Assembly (NCBI GenBank): GCA_031266155.1
Contig: JAISBO010000084.1
Location: 1 to 15,786, forward strand
DNA length: 15,786 nt
Source of the DNA: Puniceicoccales bacterium
GTDB taxonomy: Bacteria > Verrucomicrobiota > Verrucomicrobiia > Opitutales > JAIRKQ01
Reading direction: 5' to 3'
Shown here: piece after piece, positions 1 through 7,612 of the stretch
Numbering within the stretch: the stretch's first letter is position 1
How the letters are laid out: each line of letters opens with the position of its first letter
Notes under the pieces: model-generated
Told to the model about the DNA's origin: nothing
Databases searched by the model: none
What the model saw: only the letters and a program-made list of their open reading frames with translations
Program-made: the position numbers and the translations under genes

Positions 1-1235
1 CGCAAAATCGACAATCGATCGGCAGTTACTTCTCCAAGTATGCGTACTGCAAGTCCAGGGCCAGGGAATGGTTGGCGCCATATCACATCTTCCGGTAGTC
101 CAATTTCTAATCCCATCGCTCGCACCTCATCTTTGAAAAGTTCCCGCAATGGCTCAATTAGCTCAAATTTCATATCCTTTGGAAGCCCCCCCACATTATG
201 GTGGCTCTTTATGACCGTACCGCCGACGGAATAGGATTCAATGACGTCCGGGTATAGCGTCCCCTGGGCCAAAAATTTTGCATTGGAAATTTTTGCAGCC
301 TGCTCTTCGAAAACGTCGATGAACGTTTTTCCAATGATTTTTCGTTTAGTTTCCGGATCTTCTACGCCAACAAGTCTTTGCAGAAATAGATCCTGTGCTT
401 TGGCGAGCTGCAATTGCAGCTTTGGCATACATTGGTGTACCATGGAAACGATTTCTTCGACTTCCCCTTGACGCATCAGCCCATGGTTAACAAAAATGCA
501 GTGCAACTGTTCCCCTATCGCCCTATGCAACAACGCAGCCACAACGGTGGAATCAACACCCCCCGACAGGGCAAGCAGGACATTGAAATCTTTTACCCTC
601 TCGCGACATTTCGCAATGGTATCGTCGATGAATGATCCCATGTTCCAATTCCGTTCCAATTTGGTAATTTCAAATAAAAAATTACGCAAAATTTGCACCC
701 CATGGGCTGTGTGGGATACTTCTGGGTGAAATTGCAACGCATAAATTCTATGGTCTTCGTTAGCCATCGCGGCGATGCCAATGGACGCCGTTTCGGCAAT
801 CGATATGAATCCATTTGGAAGTGTTTTGACGTGATTTCCATGGGACATCCACACGGTGGTATTTGAAGGCACACCTTTCCAGAGTAAACATCTATTATTC
901 GCTGTTAATTTCGTTTGTCCATACTCTCTGCTTTCGCCATTTGCTAGGGTTCCTCCGAAGTGAAGTGCCAACAGCTGCATACCGTAGCAAATGCCGAGAA
1001 TGGGTACACCGAGGTTCAATAGGACATCATTTAGTGTCGGAGCTCCCTTCTCACCGGCGTCATTGGGACCTCCGGAAAGAATAATGGCGGATGGGTCTGA
1101 ATTCTTAAATGCAGCGGCGGATGCTGTCCATGGCAAAATTTCCGAATATACGCCGCTTTCCCGTATGCGACGGGCAATAAGTTGCGTATACTGCGATCCA
1201 TAGTCAACGACTAAAACTTTCGAAAGCTGTTGCAT
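1..1235 (-). CDS. guaA: GMP synthase (glutamine-hydrolysing), 3' end cut by window edge
   Basis: Converts XMP to GMP using glutamine and ATP, the last step of guanine nucleotide synthesis in the cytosol. About 411 codons are present. The N-terminal glutamine amidotransferase domain has SGGP at about residues 54-57, nucleophile Cys83 in GICYGMQ, and the His170/Glu172 pair in HPEVSH. The ATP-pyrophosphatase domain has its P-loop SGGVDS at 224-229. Later family blocks are also visible: HHNVGGLP, EPLRELFKDEVR and PFPGPGLAVRILGE. Family members are about 510-525 residues, so roughly the last 100 residues (dimerisation domain) lie beyond the left edge. The ATG is at 1235, only 7 bases after the guaB stop, so the two are almost certainly co-transcribed and probably translationally coupled; no clear Shine-Dalgarno motif is seen. 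All active-site motifs I can see are intact. Confidence 0.97.
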   Translation of the reverse strand, partial: MQQLSKVLVVDYGSQYTQLIARRIRESGVYSEILPWTASAAAFKNSDPSAIILSGGPNDAGEKGAPTLNDVLLNLGVPILGICYGMQLLALHFGGTLANGESREYGQTKLTANNRCLLWKGVPSNTTVWMSHGNHVKTLPNGFISIAETASIGIAAMANEDHRIYALQFHPEVSHTAHGVQILRNFLFEITKLERNWNMGSFIDDTIAKCRERVKDFNVLLALSGGVDSTVVAALLHRAIGEQLHCIFVNHGLMRQGEVEEIVSMVHQCMPKLQLQLAKAQDLFLQRLVGVEDPETKRKIIGKTFIDVFEEQAAKISNAKFLAQGTLYPDVIESYSVGGTVIKSHHNVGGLPKDMKFELIEPLRELFKDEVRAMGLEIGLPEDVIWRQPFPGPGLAVRILGEVTADRLSIL

Positions 1236-1242
1236 AGCATAT

Positions 1243-2379
1243 TTATGATGGGCAAACTTTGTAATTCGCTGGTTCCTTTACCATTGTAATGTCGTGTATG
1301 TGGCTTTCCCGTAGTCCAGCCGTGTTTATTTTTACAAATTTAGCATTTTTCCTCAAATCTTCCAAAGTGGCAGCTCCAACGTATCCCATTCCAGAGCGCA
1401 AACCTCCAATCAATTGATAGATAATATCATCCACATATCCTTTGTATTGGACGCGACCGACAACGCCTTCTGGAACGAATTTTTTTGAACTATTTTGCGA
1501 ATATCTATCTGCACTACCGCTTTTCATAGCTTCTTCGGATCCCATCCCCCGATAGATTTTATACTGGCAACCATCGGATGAAACTTTCTCTCCGGGTGTT
1601 TCATCACAACCGGCAAAAAGATTTCCGCACATGACGCAGTTTGCCCCCATGGCGATCGCTTTCACAACATCTCCGGAATATTTAATACCTCCGTCTGCAA
1701 TGACGCACCTATGCATCTTTGCCGCAACCTTAACGACTTCCGTAATGGCTGTGATTTGGGGAACCCCTACTCCGGCTATGATACGCGTCGTACAAATTGA
1801 ACCGGCTCCAATGCCGACCTTAATTGTGTCGGCACCGGCTTCCAATATCGCCCTAGCACCCTCAGAGGAAACAACGTTTCCGGCAATTAGCTGGCAGTTC
1901 GGCCAAGCCGCTTTGATCTCGCCGACAGAGCGAACGACATTGGCAGAATGTCCATGGGCTGAGTCAACGACAATGAAATCCGCACCTGCAGCAAGCAACG
2001 CTTCTACCCTTGGCAAGCAATCCGTTCCCACACCGACCGCTCCCCCGACGATTAATTCTCCCCTGTCATTTTTACATGCCCTTGGATATTTATCTTGTTC
2101 GCCCTTTACTTGCCATTGTTTTACTTTTTCGATTTCTTTTTTTTGAGCCTCAATGGACATATTTTTATGGATAACACCAACACCTCCGTTCTTTGCCATT
2201 GCCATTGCCATACTCGCTTCGGTAACGGTATCCATGGGCGACGAAACCAGTGGGGCATTTATGCGAATCGACGGCGTGAGAAAAGAAGCAATATCAACCA
2301 TGTCTGGTGTCACTTCCGAATAGCATGGAACAATTAACACATCATCAAAGGTCAATGCTTCTCCTATAATTTTATCCAT
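1243..2379 (-). CDS. guaB: IMP dehydrogenase, short form without CBS domains
   Basis: Oxidises IMP to XMP with NAD+, feeding GuaA directly downstream. The (beta/alpha)8 barrel is complete. The catalytic loop GAGSICTTR contains Cys196, the IMP phosphate-binding block ADGGIKYSGD lies at about 228-237, the flap begins at GMGSEEAM (278-285), and the C-terminal part has GGLRSGMGYVGA. Length is 378 residues against about 490 for usual bacterial enzymes. The missing part falls after HKNMSIEAQ, at about residues 90-106, exactly where the two CBS domains normally sit; a short linker replaces them. CBS-less GuaB is known, for example in Borrelia, so this is a natural variant rather than a broken gene. 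The ATG at 2379 has GGAG about 8 bases upstream. It is the middle gene of add-guaB-guaA. Confidence 0.97.
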   Translation of the reverse strand: MDKIIGEALTFDDVLIVPCYSEVTPDMVDIASFLTPSIRINAPLVSSPMDTVTEASMAMAMAKNGGVGVIHKNMSIEAQKKEIEKVKQWQVKGEQDKYPRACKNDRGELIVGGAVGVGTDCLPRVEALLAAGADFIVVDSAHGHSANVVRSVGEIKAAWPNCQLIAGNVVSSEGARAILEAGADTIKVGIGAGSICTTRIIAGVGVPQITAITEVVKVAAKMHRCVIADGGIKYSGDVVKAIAMGANCVMCGNLFAGCDETPGEKVSSDGCQYKIYRGMGSEEAMKSGSADRYSQNSSKKFVPEGVVGRVQYKGYVDDIIYQLIGGLRSGMGYVGAATLEDLRKNAKFVKINTAGLRESHIHDITMVKEPANYKVCPS

Positions 2380-2399
2380 AAACCTGCTCCATTCCGATG

Positions 2400-2431
2400 A
2401 AAATGATCATTTTACCTATCATTGCAATGAT
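2400..2431. promoter_or_regulatory. Two adjacent perfect 14-bp palindromes upstream of guaB
   Basis: AAAATGATCATTTT at 2400-2413 and ATCATTGCAATGAT at 2418-2431 are both perfect inverted repeats, separated by four bases. They fill the 54-bp gap between the add stop and the guaB start. The halves also cross-pair (AATGAT of the first with ATCATT of the second), so alternative hairpins are possible. They could be a double operator for a dimeric regulator or an RNA structure controlling guaBA relative to add. They do not resemble the Escherichia coli PurR site. The structure is seen directly; the role is inference. Confidence 0.45.
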
Positions 2432-2433
2432 GT

Positions 2434-3459
2434 TTATAAATATGGACCAAGTCCACAACCGGGAACAAATGTTCTCTCAAAGGATAATTTGTTGCATTTT
2501 TCTAATTCTTCTTCGCTCAGAATTTTCTTGTCGATCAACCACTGCAACTGTTCGTGTAAATGGTTGCCTTCAATTACCTCCGGCCAATCGGTATTAATCG
2601 TGAATTTGACACCATTTTCCACAAATCTACGCAAGATATATTCCATTTCATCTATATTTTCTACGGATTTAGTTGCCAGATTTGAAAGCGGACAAATTTC
2701 CAACACTATATCGCGCCGTACCAGTTCTTTCATCAGCTGCACGTCATAGGCCGCACAAAGACCATGTCCAATTCTCGCCGGTCTCAAAAATTCAATAATT
2801 TCCCACATATCATTGTGTTCTTTTTGTTCCCCGGAATGCGCCGTTACTCCTAATTTTGCTTCGTGTACACTGTCGAATAATGTTTTATACCCATCGAGGA
2901 CGAATTCTGAAGAATATGGTCCTGCGATGTCGATTCCTACGACCCCACGGGCGTGGTATTTTATCGCTTTTTCAACGATGATTTTGTTTTTCTCATAGGG
3001 AAATTCCCTCCCAAGACAAAAAATCAAACCTCCCGACAATTTTGGATATGCCAAAAGGGCTCTTTCCATTCCGCGTAACATCGCCATTATGAGCTGGTCT
3101 AGGTCAACCTCCGCCTCATAGTTGTGCTTCATTGGGTTCATCCTAAGTTCAAGTAGGCGTATTTGATTAGACCTGTAGGACCCGGAGAAAGTTTCATAGA
3201 CTGCTCGCTCTACTTCCTTGGTCCCCGACGAAAGTTTGTCTAATAGTTTATGGTAAATCGTGTCAAAGTATTCATTCAGCGGGATTGAATTATCCGGCGA
3301 TATGGTGATGTATTCTACAAAGTCGTGATAATCCCTTTTCGGCAATACGAAACCTTTATCCTGTGCTATCTCCCAAAGCGTCGCCGGGTTGACTGACGTT
3401 CCCAGGTGTGCATGCAAATCCGCCAGTTGCCGTCGTTGTGTACGTTTCGACCTTTCCAT
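2434..3459 (-). CDS. add: Adenosine/adenine deaminase family protein
   Basis: A metal-dependent purine deaminase of the amidohydrolase fold, 341 residues, normal family length. Metal ligands are visible as H16 and H18 in DLHAHLG, H208 in TAHSGE and D291 in NTDWP. The proton-donor Glu is E211 and the catalytic His is H232 in RIGHG. ECPxSN appears as EICPLSN at about 255-261. The usual NTDDP motif reads NTDWP, so Trp292 replaces the second Asp, which in adenosine deaminase contacts the purine ring; GxDLAG is GIDIAG. Substrate range may therefore differ from classic adenosine deaminase. It leads the add-guaB-guaA cluster, where deamination would supply inosine or hypoxanthine for conversion to guanylates. 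The start at 3459 lacks a clear Shine-Dalgarno motif. Deaminase family membership is secure; adenosine as the substrate is less so. Confidence 0.85.
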   Translation of the reverse strand: MERSKRTQRRQLADLHAHLGTSVNPATLWEIAQDKGFVLPKRDYHDFVEYITISPDNSIPLNEYFDTIYHKLLDKLSSGTKEVERAVYETFSGSYRSNQIRLLELRMNPMKHNYEAEVDLDQLIMAMLRGMERALLAYPKLSGGLIFCLGREFPYEKNKIIVEKAIKYHARGVVGIDIAGPYSSEFVLDGYKTLFDSVHEAKLGVTAHSGEQKEHNDMWEIIEFLRPARIGHGLCAAYDVQLMKELVRRDIVLEICPLSNLATKSVENIDEMEYILRRFVENGVKFTINTDWPEVIEGNHLHEQLQWLIDKKILSEEELEKCNKLSFERTFVPGCGLGPYL

Positions 3460-3656
3460 GCTACGGAGTTACTTTTAAACGCCGCATTGTCAACCATTCC
3501 TTTGAGAGTTTTGGCCCATCTCATAGCAAAATCAATCCTGCAAACTAACACTAGCTGGCAGCTTGGAGCGATTCTTAATTATCAATGCAAGGAAATAAAA
3601 GTGTCCCGTGGGGATATTTCCTGGTTTCTTTCACCGAGGGAAAAACTGTATTTCCA

Positions 3657-4136
3657 CTATCTCCCGATGTCATTTTGGGAAATTGTTTTTATCCCCGTTT
3701 GATGGAGAACGTTTGTGGCAAATTCATTATTTTCTGTCTGTAGAATTATCCCAATTTTTCCACCGGGTCGAACTAAAAATGAGTACATGTAGTGCATTTT
3801 TACCTCCGCTGCGAAAATAGTGTTCACCACTTGTGCTATCTTGCTTATACTATCAACTTCTATTCCCAGTACTTTAGTCTCATGGCATGAAATCGCATTC
3901 TTTGAACAAAATTTGCGAACCATGTCGGGATAATTTACTATAAATCTAATGGTTGCGGTTTCAAAATTTTCTAAAAATGATACGGCTAAAATAGAAACAT
4001 CTTCGGCCGACAACGCTTTCAACATTGAATTAAATGACATGTTTTTCCCGTCTAAGAGCACCGAAAACTGAATGATAGGAGAAAAAACATCCTTCACAAT
4101 CACTTGATCTATCTTGTCTTTGACTGAGGCCACCAT
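3657..4136 (-). CDS. Tandem ACT-domain protein
   Basis: A small probable regulatory or ligand-binding protein with two ACT domains and nothing else. The first runs from about IIQFSVLL through LSAEDVSILAVSF and TIRFIVNYPD. The second starts at TKVLGIEVDSISKIAQVVN, continues with VKMHYMYSFLV, and ends near LHQTGIKTISQNDI. ACT domains usually bind amino acids; standalone pairs of this type are common in verrucomicrobia and some other anaerobes, often near acyl-CoA ligases, which are not seen here. The open frame extends to an ATG at 4202, adding 22 strongly hydrophobic residues (starting MVKLILLHLF). I prefer the ATG at 4136 because ACT proteins are cytosolic, but neither start has a good ribosome-binding site. 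The gene is divergent from the Nudix gene and about 200 bp upstream of add. The ligand is unknown. Confidence 0.75.
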   Translation of the reverse strand: MVASVKDKIDQVIVKDVFSPIIQFSVLLDGKNMSFNSMLKALSAEDVSILAVSFLENFETATIRFIVNYPDMVRKFCSKNAISCHETKVLGIEVDSISKIAQVVNTIFAAEVKMHYMYSFLVRPGGKIGIILQTENNEFATNVLHQTGIKTISQNDIGR

Positions 4137-4261
4137 TTGTGCCAAGATAAAAAATATTTTCCAAAAATCTATAAAAAGATGCAAAAGTATTAGTTTTACC
4201 ATGGCCGACGATTTTGCAATTCATTGACATTGTCGCGGAGATTTTTACTTTAATTTCATAA

Positions 4262-4807
4262 ATGTTTGCGAAAAAAAGGAAGTGTGGTCCGGCAATTGCC
4301 AAAATTTTTATAGGAATTCTACTCTCCGTTATGTGTCGTAACAACGTTGAAGCCGTCAGGGAAGAAAAAATTAATAAAATTGAAGTATTTGTTTCTGCCT
4401 ACTGCTACAGATTAAATCGAGCACGAATGCCTGAAATATTACTTCTAAAAAGGGCCCCTAACAGAAAGTTATGCCCCGATCTTTGGGAATGCTGTGGGGG
4501 GTCTGTTCGAAACAATGAAAGTTTTGAGTCAGCAGCCCAGAGGCAATTGCTTGAAGAAGCTGGAATAATGGCAACGAAATGGAATGTACTGGAATGTTTT
4601 GAGGTACGTGTTAACCCTGATACCACTGTTCCAGGGCTTATTTTTACATGTAGGGCAGATCAAAATACGATAGTAAAGATCGATCCTCGAGAACATGTGG
4701 ATTTTCGTTGGGTCTCTTTGAATGACCTTGAAAATTTTCCGCTTGTCAGCCAACAAATGCGTCATTCAATCGTGAAATTACTCATGATTCAGGGTAAAAA
4801 ATTATAA
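4262..4807 (+). CDS. Nudix hydrolase with signal-peptide-like N-terminus
   Basis: A Nudix-fold pyrophosphohydrolase of 181 residues. The Nudix box is G80-x5-E86-x7-R94-Q95-L-L-E98-E99-A-G101-I, matching GX5EX7REUXEEXGU except that the first Glu after Arg is Gln95; the equivalent Glu in MutT is involved in metal binding and catalysis. Blocks around it (ILLLKRAP, LWECCGG, FRWVSLNDL) resemble broad-range Nudix and dGTPase-like members, but the substrate is unknown. The first 31 residues look like a Sec signal: basic KKRK near the start, a hydrophobic stretch at about 11-24, and VEA as a plausible cleavage site at 29-31. A start at Met24 (4331) would give a cytosolic form. An in-frame TAA sits directly before the ATG at 4262. 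The gene is convergent with the T3SS operon and divergent from the ACT gene. Confidence 0.85.
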   Translation: MFAKKRKCGPAIAKIFIGILLSVMCRNNVEAVREEKINKIEVFVSAYCYRLNRARMPEILLLKRAPNRKLCPDLWECCGGSVRNNESFESAAQRQLLEEAGIMATKWNVLECFEVRVNPDTTVPGLIFTCRADQNTIVKIDPREHVDFRWVSLNDLENFPLVSQQMRHSIVKLLMIQGKKL

Positions 4808-4834
4808 AACACCACCCTCCGAAGACCTCTCCCC

Positions 4835-4862
4835 TTGGAATCGGGAAAAATGACCGTTCCAA
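4835..4862. terminator. Hairpin between the convergent Nudix and sctP genes
   Basis: TTGGAA-t-CGG pairs with CCG-TTCCAA around a 9-base loop, giving 9 bp with one bulge. It lies in the 91-bp gap between two convergent stop codons, where a shared terminator would be expected. There is no T-run on either side, so intrinsic termination is not shown; it may act as a 3'-end stabiliser or a weak terminator. Confidence 0.3.
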
Positions 4863-4898
4863 CGAATATGGTTGCACATTCCAAAATTCTAGGGTTTT

Positions 4899-5762
4899 TT
4901 ATTGGTCCTGCTTTTCTTCTTCTTCTTCTTGCTGTTGGTTGCCACGGCCTTTGTTGCCTTGATCATCATTTGCATTTTGCTGGTCATGCTGTTCGATCTC
5001 AATGTCAACACGGTCTATATCCTTAAGATTGTTCTGCAACTGTCGCATTAGGGCATCGCTGTTTGCCCGTAATAGATTTTCGGATTCATTGGATCCGGTA
5101 GAAAAAATAACACCCAACGCTTTCCCATCCTTGAAAATAGAAACTTCCGTATCTTTTAGAATACCGTTTTGCAGCGTAATTCTTACTTCCTGTTTGGCAT
5201 TCAGAGCTTCATTAGTCGCTATGATTTTTTCTGCAACTTGCAGTGCCAGGTTTTTTATAACTTGTGCCGATTCATTGACCTTTGGTTCAATGTGCTGTAG
5301 CTGCATGTTGTCCAAAATTCTTGCTCCGCTTATCGCAGACGTATCTTTTACTTCCGCGGCATCCACGCTCTTTGGAACAAAATCTTGTCTCTGCAAATTT
5401 GCATGCTCGTTTACTAGCGGTATATCTACGGGAACATGGGCTGTCTCTTGGGGTATTGTGGTCTCCTGCGGCATTGTGAAATCTTTTTGATCCGCTTTTA
5501 TGAAATCCTTCGTCTCTTGGGAGTTTAGAAAGTCTCTCGCATCATCATCAAATCTGTGTTTCATAAGATCCGTTTTAGAACCATCGGAAACACTTCCCTG
5601 TTGGTCAGACTTACTTATTGCGAGTTTTTCCGCGAAAAGCGATGCATCACGGGGATCCGCCTTATCTTTTATTTCAGCAATTTCTTTCTTGGAAAAAGCG
5701 TCATTTTCAAACGAATCTTTGCTTTCTTTTTCCATGGACTGGTGTTTTATTTTGTCTGTCAT
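4899..5762 (-). CDS. sctP: Type III secretion needle-length/substrate-switch protein, SctP-like
   Basis: 287 residues, highly charged and probably disordered over the first ~190, with a PQETTIPQETA mini-repeat at about 98-108. A compact C-terminal domain follows at about 190-258 (EVRITLQNG, TEVSIFKDGKALGVIF, then a helix ending in DRVDIEIEQ). This has the pattern of the FliK/YscP/HrpP C-terminal switch domain, which measures needle length and changes export specificity. The tail is low-complexity, rich in Gln and five consecutive Glu. Sequence match alone is modest; position after sctN and sctO, as for CdsP in Chlamydia, supports the call. GAGGG lies about 5 bases before the ATG, and only 22 bases separate it from sctO. 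It is the last gene of the operon; sctQ, next in Chlamydia, is absent. Confidence 0.72.
   Translation of the reverse strand: MTDKIKHQSMEKESKDSFENDAFSKKEIAEIKDKADPRDASLFAEKLAISKSDQQGSVSDGSKTDLMKHRFDDDARDFLNSQETKDFIKADQKDFTMPQETTIPQETAHVPVDIPLVNEHANLQRQDFVPKSVDAAEVKDTSAISGARILDNMQLQHIEPKVNESAQVIKNLALQVAEKIIATNEALNAKQEVRITLQNGILKDTEVSIFKDGKALGVIFSTGSNESENLLRANSDALMRQLQNNLKDIDRVDIEIEQHDQQNANDDQGNKGRGNQQQEEEEEKQDQ
4914..4930. repeat. TTC/GAA trinucleotide repeat in sctP
   Basis: Seventeen bases of perfect TTC repeat, just under six units, which on the coding strand give the Glu run near the SctP C-terminus. Unit changes by slippage would be in frame and would only lengthen or shorten the acidic tail. 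Confidence 0.8.
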
Positions 5763-5784
5763 AATTACCCTCGGTTAAAATTTA

Positions 5785-6261
5785 TTATCCTTGCTCCTTT
5801 TTCTTGGCAAATTCTTCCAATTCCTTATCAGCAACAAGTTCTTCTTCTTTCATCGCTTCTTTTACCCATTCTTCTTTATGCGACTCTATTTTTTCTACAT
5901 TTTTATTTGCTTCTTGTAAAGCTTCTCTTTTCTCTTCCAAATTTTTTTCGGCTTTGACCAAATTATCTTTAGCTGCTACCAGGTTCTGTTCATGTGTTAT
6001 CAATTTACTTTTTAGAACCTTAATGGCATAGTGTAAGGCATCAACGGCTTCTTTTTTTACTTTTTGCATCATCACTTTTTTGTACAACCGTTCGGATTCC
6101 TTTTCTATAAACACTTTAAATTCTTCTAGCTTTTTCTTTGCATCCTCCACGTTTTCTTTTGCTTCATCGACTAACCTTTGCGCTTGCTTCAGATTCTTTT
6201 CGGCAGCATCTTTGCGTAGCTTTCTCACCCGCAACATTTCCTCTAAAATGTACTTTGCCAT
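5785..6261 (-). CDS. sctO: Type III secretion stalk protein SctO (YscO/FliJ/CdsO type)
   Basis: 158 residues, almost wholly alpha-helical with heptad-like coiled-coil pattern and very rich in Lys and Glu, as expected of the central stalk that inserts into the SctN hexamer and links it to the export gate. The C-terminal block HKEEWVKEAMKEEE at about 128-141 closely resembles the corresponding HKEEW-containing segment of chlamydial CdsO (CT670), and the N-terminal K-Y-x-L-E start is also similar; both comparisons are from memory. It overlaps the sctN stop by one base (TAATG), a typical coupling arrangement. Position between sctN and sctP is the standard one. Confidence 0.93.
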   Translation of the reverse strand: MAKYILEEMLRVRKLRKDAAEKNLKQAQRLVDEAKENVEDAKKKLEEFKVFIEKESERLYKKVMMQKVKKEAVDALHYAIKVLKSKLITHEQNLVAAKDNLVKAEKNLEEKREALQEANKNVEKIESHKEEWVKEAMKEEELVADKELEEFAKKKEQG

Positions 6262-7610
6262 TATAATCCGACAACTTGTGCCATTTTATCTATCGTCGCT
6301 TTAAAATCATCGCGGTCATGTAATCCTTGTCGTAAAAAATTATTAACCGCTTCTATTTTATCAATCGCTTCATCGGTAATCTTATCAGCGCCACGCTTAT
6401 ATTCTCCAATCCTAACCAACAATTCAACCTCTTGATATTTGGATAAAATTGTCCTCAATTTGGATGCAACCTTTCTATGCCGCTCATCTGTTATTTGATT
6501 AAAAACACGGCTAACACTCAATAGGACATCTATGGCTGGATAGTGATTCATCCCCCCCAATTTTCTCGATAGGATAATGTGCCCATCCAATATGGACCTT
6601 GTTTCATCCGCTATCGGTTCTGTCATATCATCTCCCTCCACAAGTACGGTATACAAAGCCGTAATCGACCCTTTTTCTGACTGACCTGCCCGTTCCATCA
6701 ATTTCGGTAATGTTTCGAAGACAGACGGAGGAAATCCACGCCGGGTAGGAGGTTCTCCCGCCGCTAGTCCGATTTCGCGTTGTGCACGGGCAAAACGGGT
6801 AATAGAGTCCATCATGAGCAACACCCTCTTTCCCTTATCCCTAAAGTATTCGGCTACGGCAGTGGCAACATAGGCTGCTTTTAGACGTTCCATCGACGAC
6901 CTGTCAGAAGTAGAAATGACAAGAACGGACCGCTTTAATCCTTCTTCACCCAAATCTTTTTCCACAAACTCTCGTACTTCACGGCCACGTTCTCCAACTA
7001 GTGCAAGAACGTTAATTTCCGCTTCAGTGTTCCTAATAATCTGCCCTAACAACGTACTTTTACCTCCCCCCGCAGCAGCAAAAATACCCATTCTTTGCCC
7101 TTCACCACATGTCAATAACCCGTCGAGTGCCCGTACGCCCAATGCTAATGGTTTGTCGATGGGATTTCGCAACATCGCATTTGGTGGATCACTATAGACC
7201 GGATAAAAGTCCGTAGTTTCAAGGGGTCCCTTTCTATCCCCATCAATGGGACGGCCCAAACCATCTATTACTCGACCGAGCAGATTATCTCCCACGGGAA
7301 CCATATGGACCTTGCCGGTTGGAATGACCTCCGTGGTTGATGAAACCCCACGAATATCTCCAATTGGGGTCAAAATTGTGGCCTGTTGGGAAAATCCTAC
7401 CACCTCTGCCATCAATTCCTCTTCTTCCCAGGGATTTTTTAAAAGACATAGCTCCCCTATTTTGACACCAGGGACAGATGCTTTTATGATCGTACCAACA
7501 ACCTGAATGACTTTTCCTTTGACTTGGATAAGGGTAGAATCCTCTATCTCCTGCTCGAGGTGTTCCGCTATGTATCCAAAAGGATTATGGCTGTCCTGTT
7601 CCGTATCCAT
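6261..7610 (-). CDS. sctN: Type III secretion ATPase SctN
   Basis: The hexameric ATPase that unfolds substrates and strips chaperones at the base of the injectisome. At 449 residues it is full length. The order is an N-terminal beta-barrel domain (about 25-95), then the RecA-like core with a P-loop of the form A178-x4-GKST, GERGREV at 206-212 with the catalytic Glu, Walker B LLMMDS ending near 269, and the family signature [12 protein letters not shown]. The C-terminal helical domain follows. The first Gly of the classical P-loop is Ala, which the [AG]x4GK[ST] pattern allows. [17 protein letters not shown] is characteristic of the type III/flagellar ATPases rather than F1. The ATG lies 2 bases after the sctL stop. 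Flagellar FliI is the alternative family, but the neighbouring SctJ/K/P and lack of flagellar genes favour the injectisome. Confidence 0.97.
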   Translation of the reverse strand: MDTEQDSHNPFGYIAEHLEQEIEDSTLIQVKGKVIQVVGTIIKASVPGVKIGELCLLKNPWEEEELMAEVVGFSQQATILTPIGDIRGVSSTTEVIPTGKVHMVPVGDNLLGRVIDGLGRPIDGDRKGPLETTDFYPVYSDPPNAMLRNPIDKPLALGVRALDGLLTCGEGQRMGIFAAAGGGKSTLLGQIIRNTEAEINVLALVGERGREVREFVEKDLGEEGLKRSVLVISTSDRSSMERLKAAYVATAVAEYFRDKGKRVLLMMDSITRFARAQREIGLAAGEPPTRRGFPPSVFETLPKLMERAGQSEKGSITALYTVLVEGDDMTEPIADETRSILDGHIILSRKLGGMNHYPAIDVLLSVSRVFNQITDERHRKVASKLRTILSKYQEVELLVRIGEYKRGADKITDEAIDKIEAVNNFLRQGLHDRDDFKATIDKMAQVVGL

Positions 7611-7612
7611 AA

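Noticed and set aside
1631..2146. 171-codon plus-strand open frame inside guaB
   Set aside because: Antisense shadow of a clear IMP dehydrogenase; no recognisable domain.
3366..3551. 61-codon minus-strand open frame upstream of and overlapping the add start
   Set aside because: It is out of frame with add, shows no family pattern, and its 3' half is the shadow of the deaminase N-terminus.
4224..4254. TTGACA and TTTAAT as a promoter for the Nudix gene
   Set aside because: The spacing is 19 bases and transcription would begin at the start codon; too weak to list as a feature.
4262..4336. Nudix protein as a lipoprotein using Cys25
   Set aside because: The residues before the Cys (S-V-M) do not fit a lipobox, which needs Gly, Ala or Ser just before it.
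5002..5490. 162-codon plus-strand open frame opposite sctP
   Set aside because: Ser/Leu/Phe-rich composition typical of antisense frames; the minus-strand gene fits the operon.
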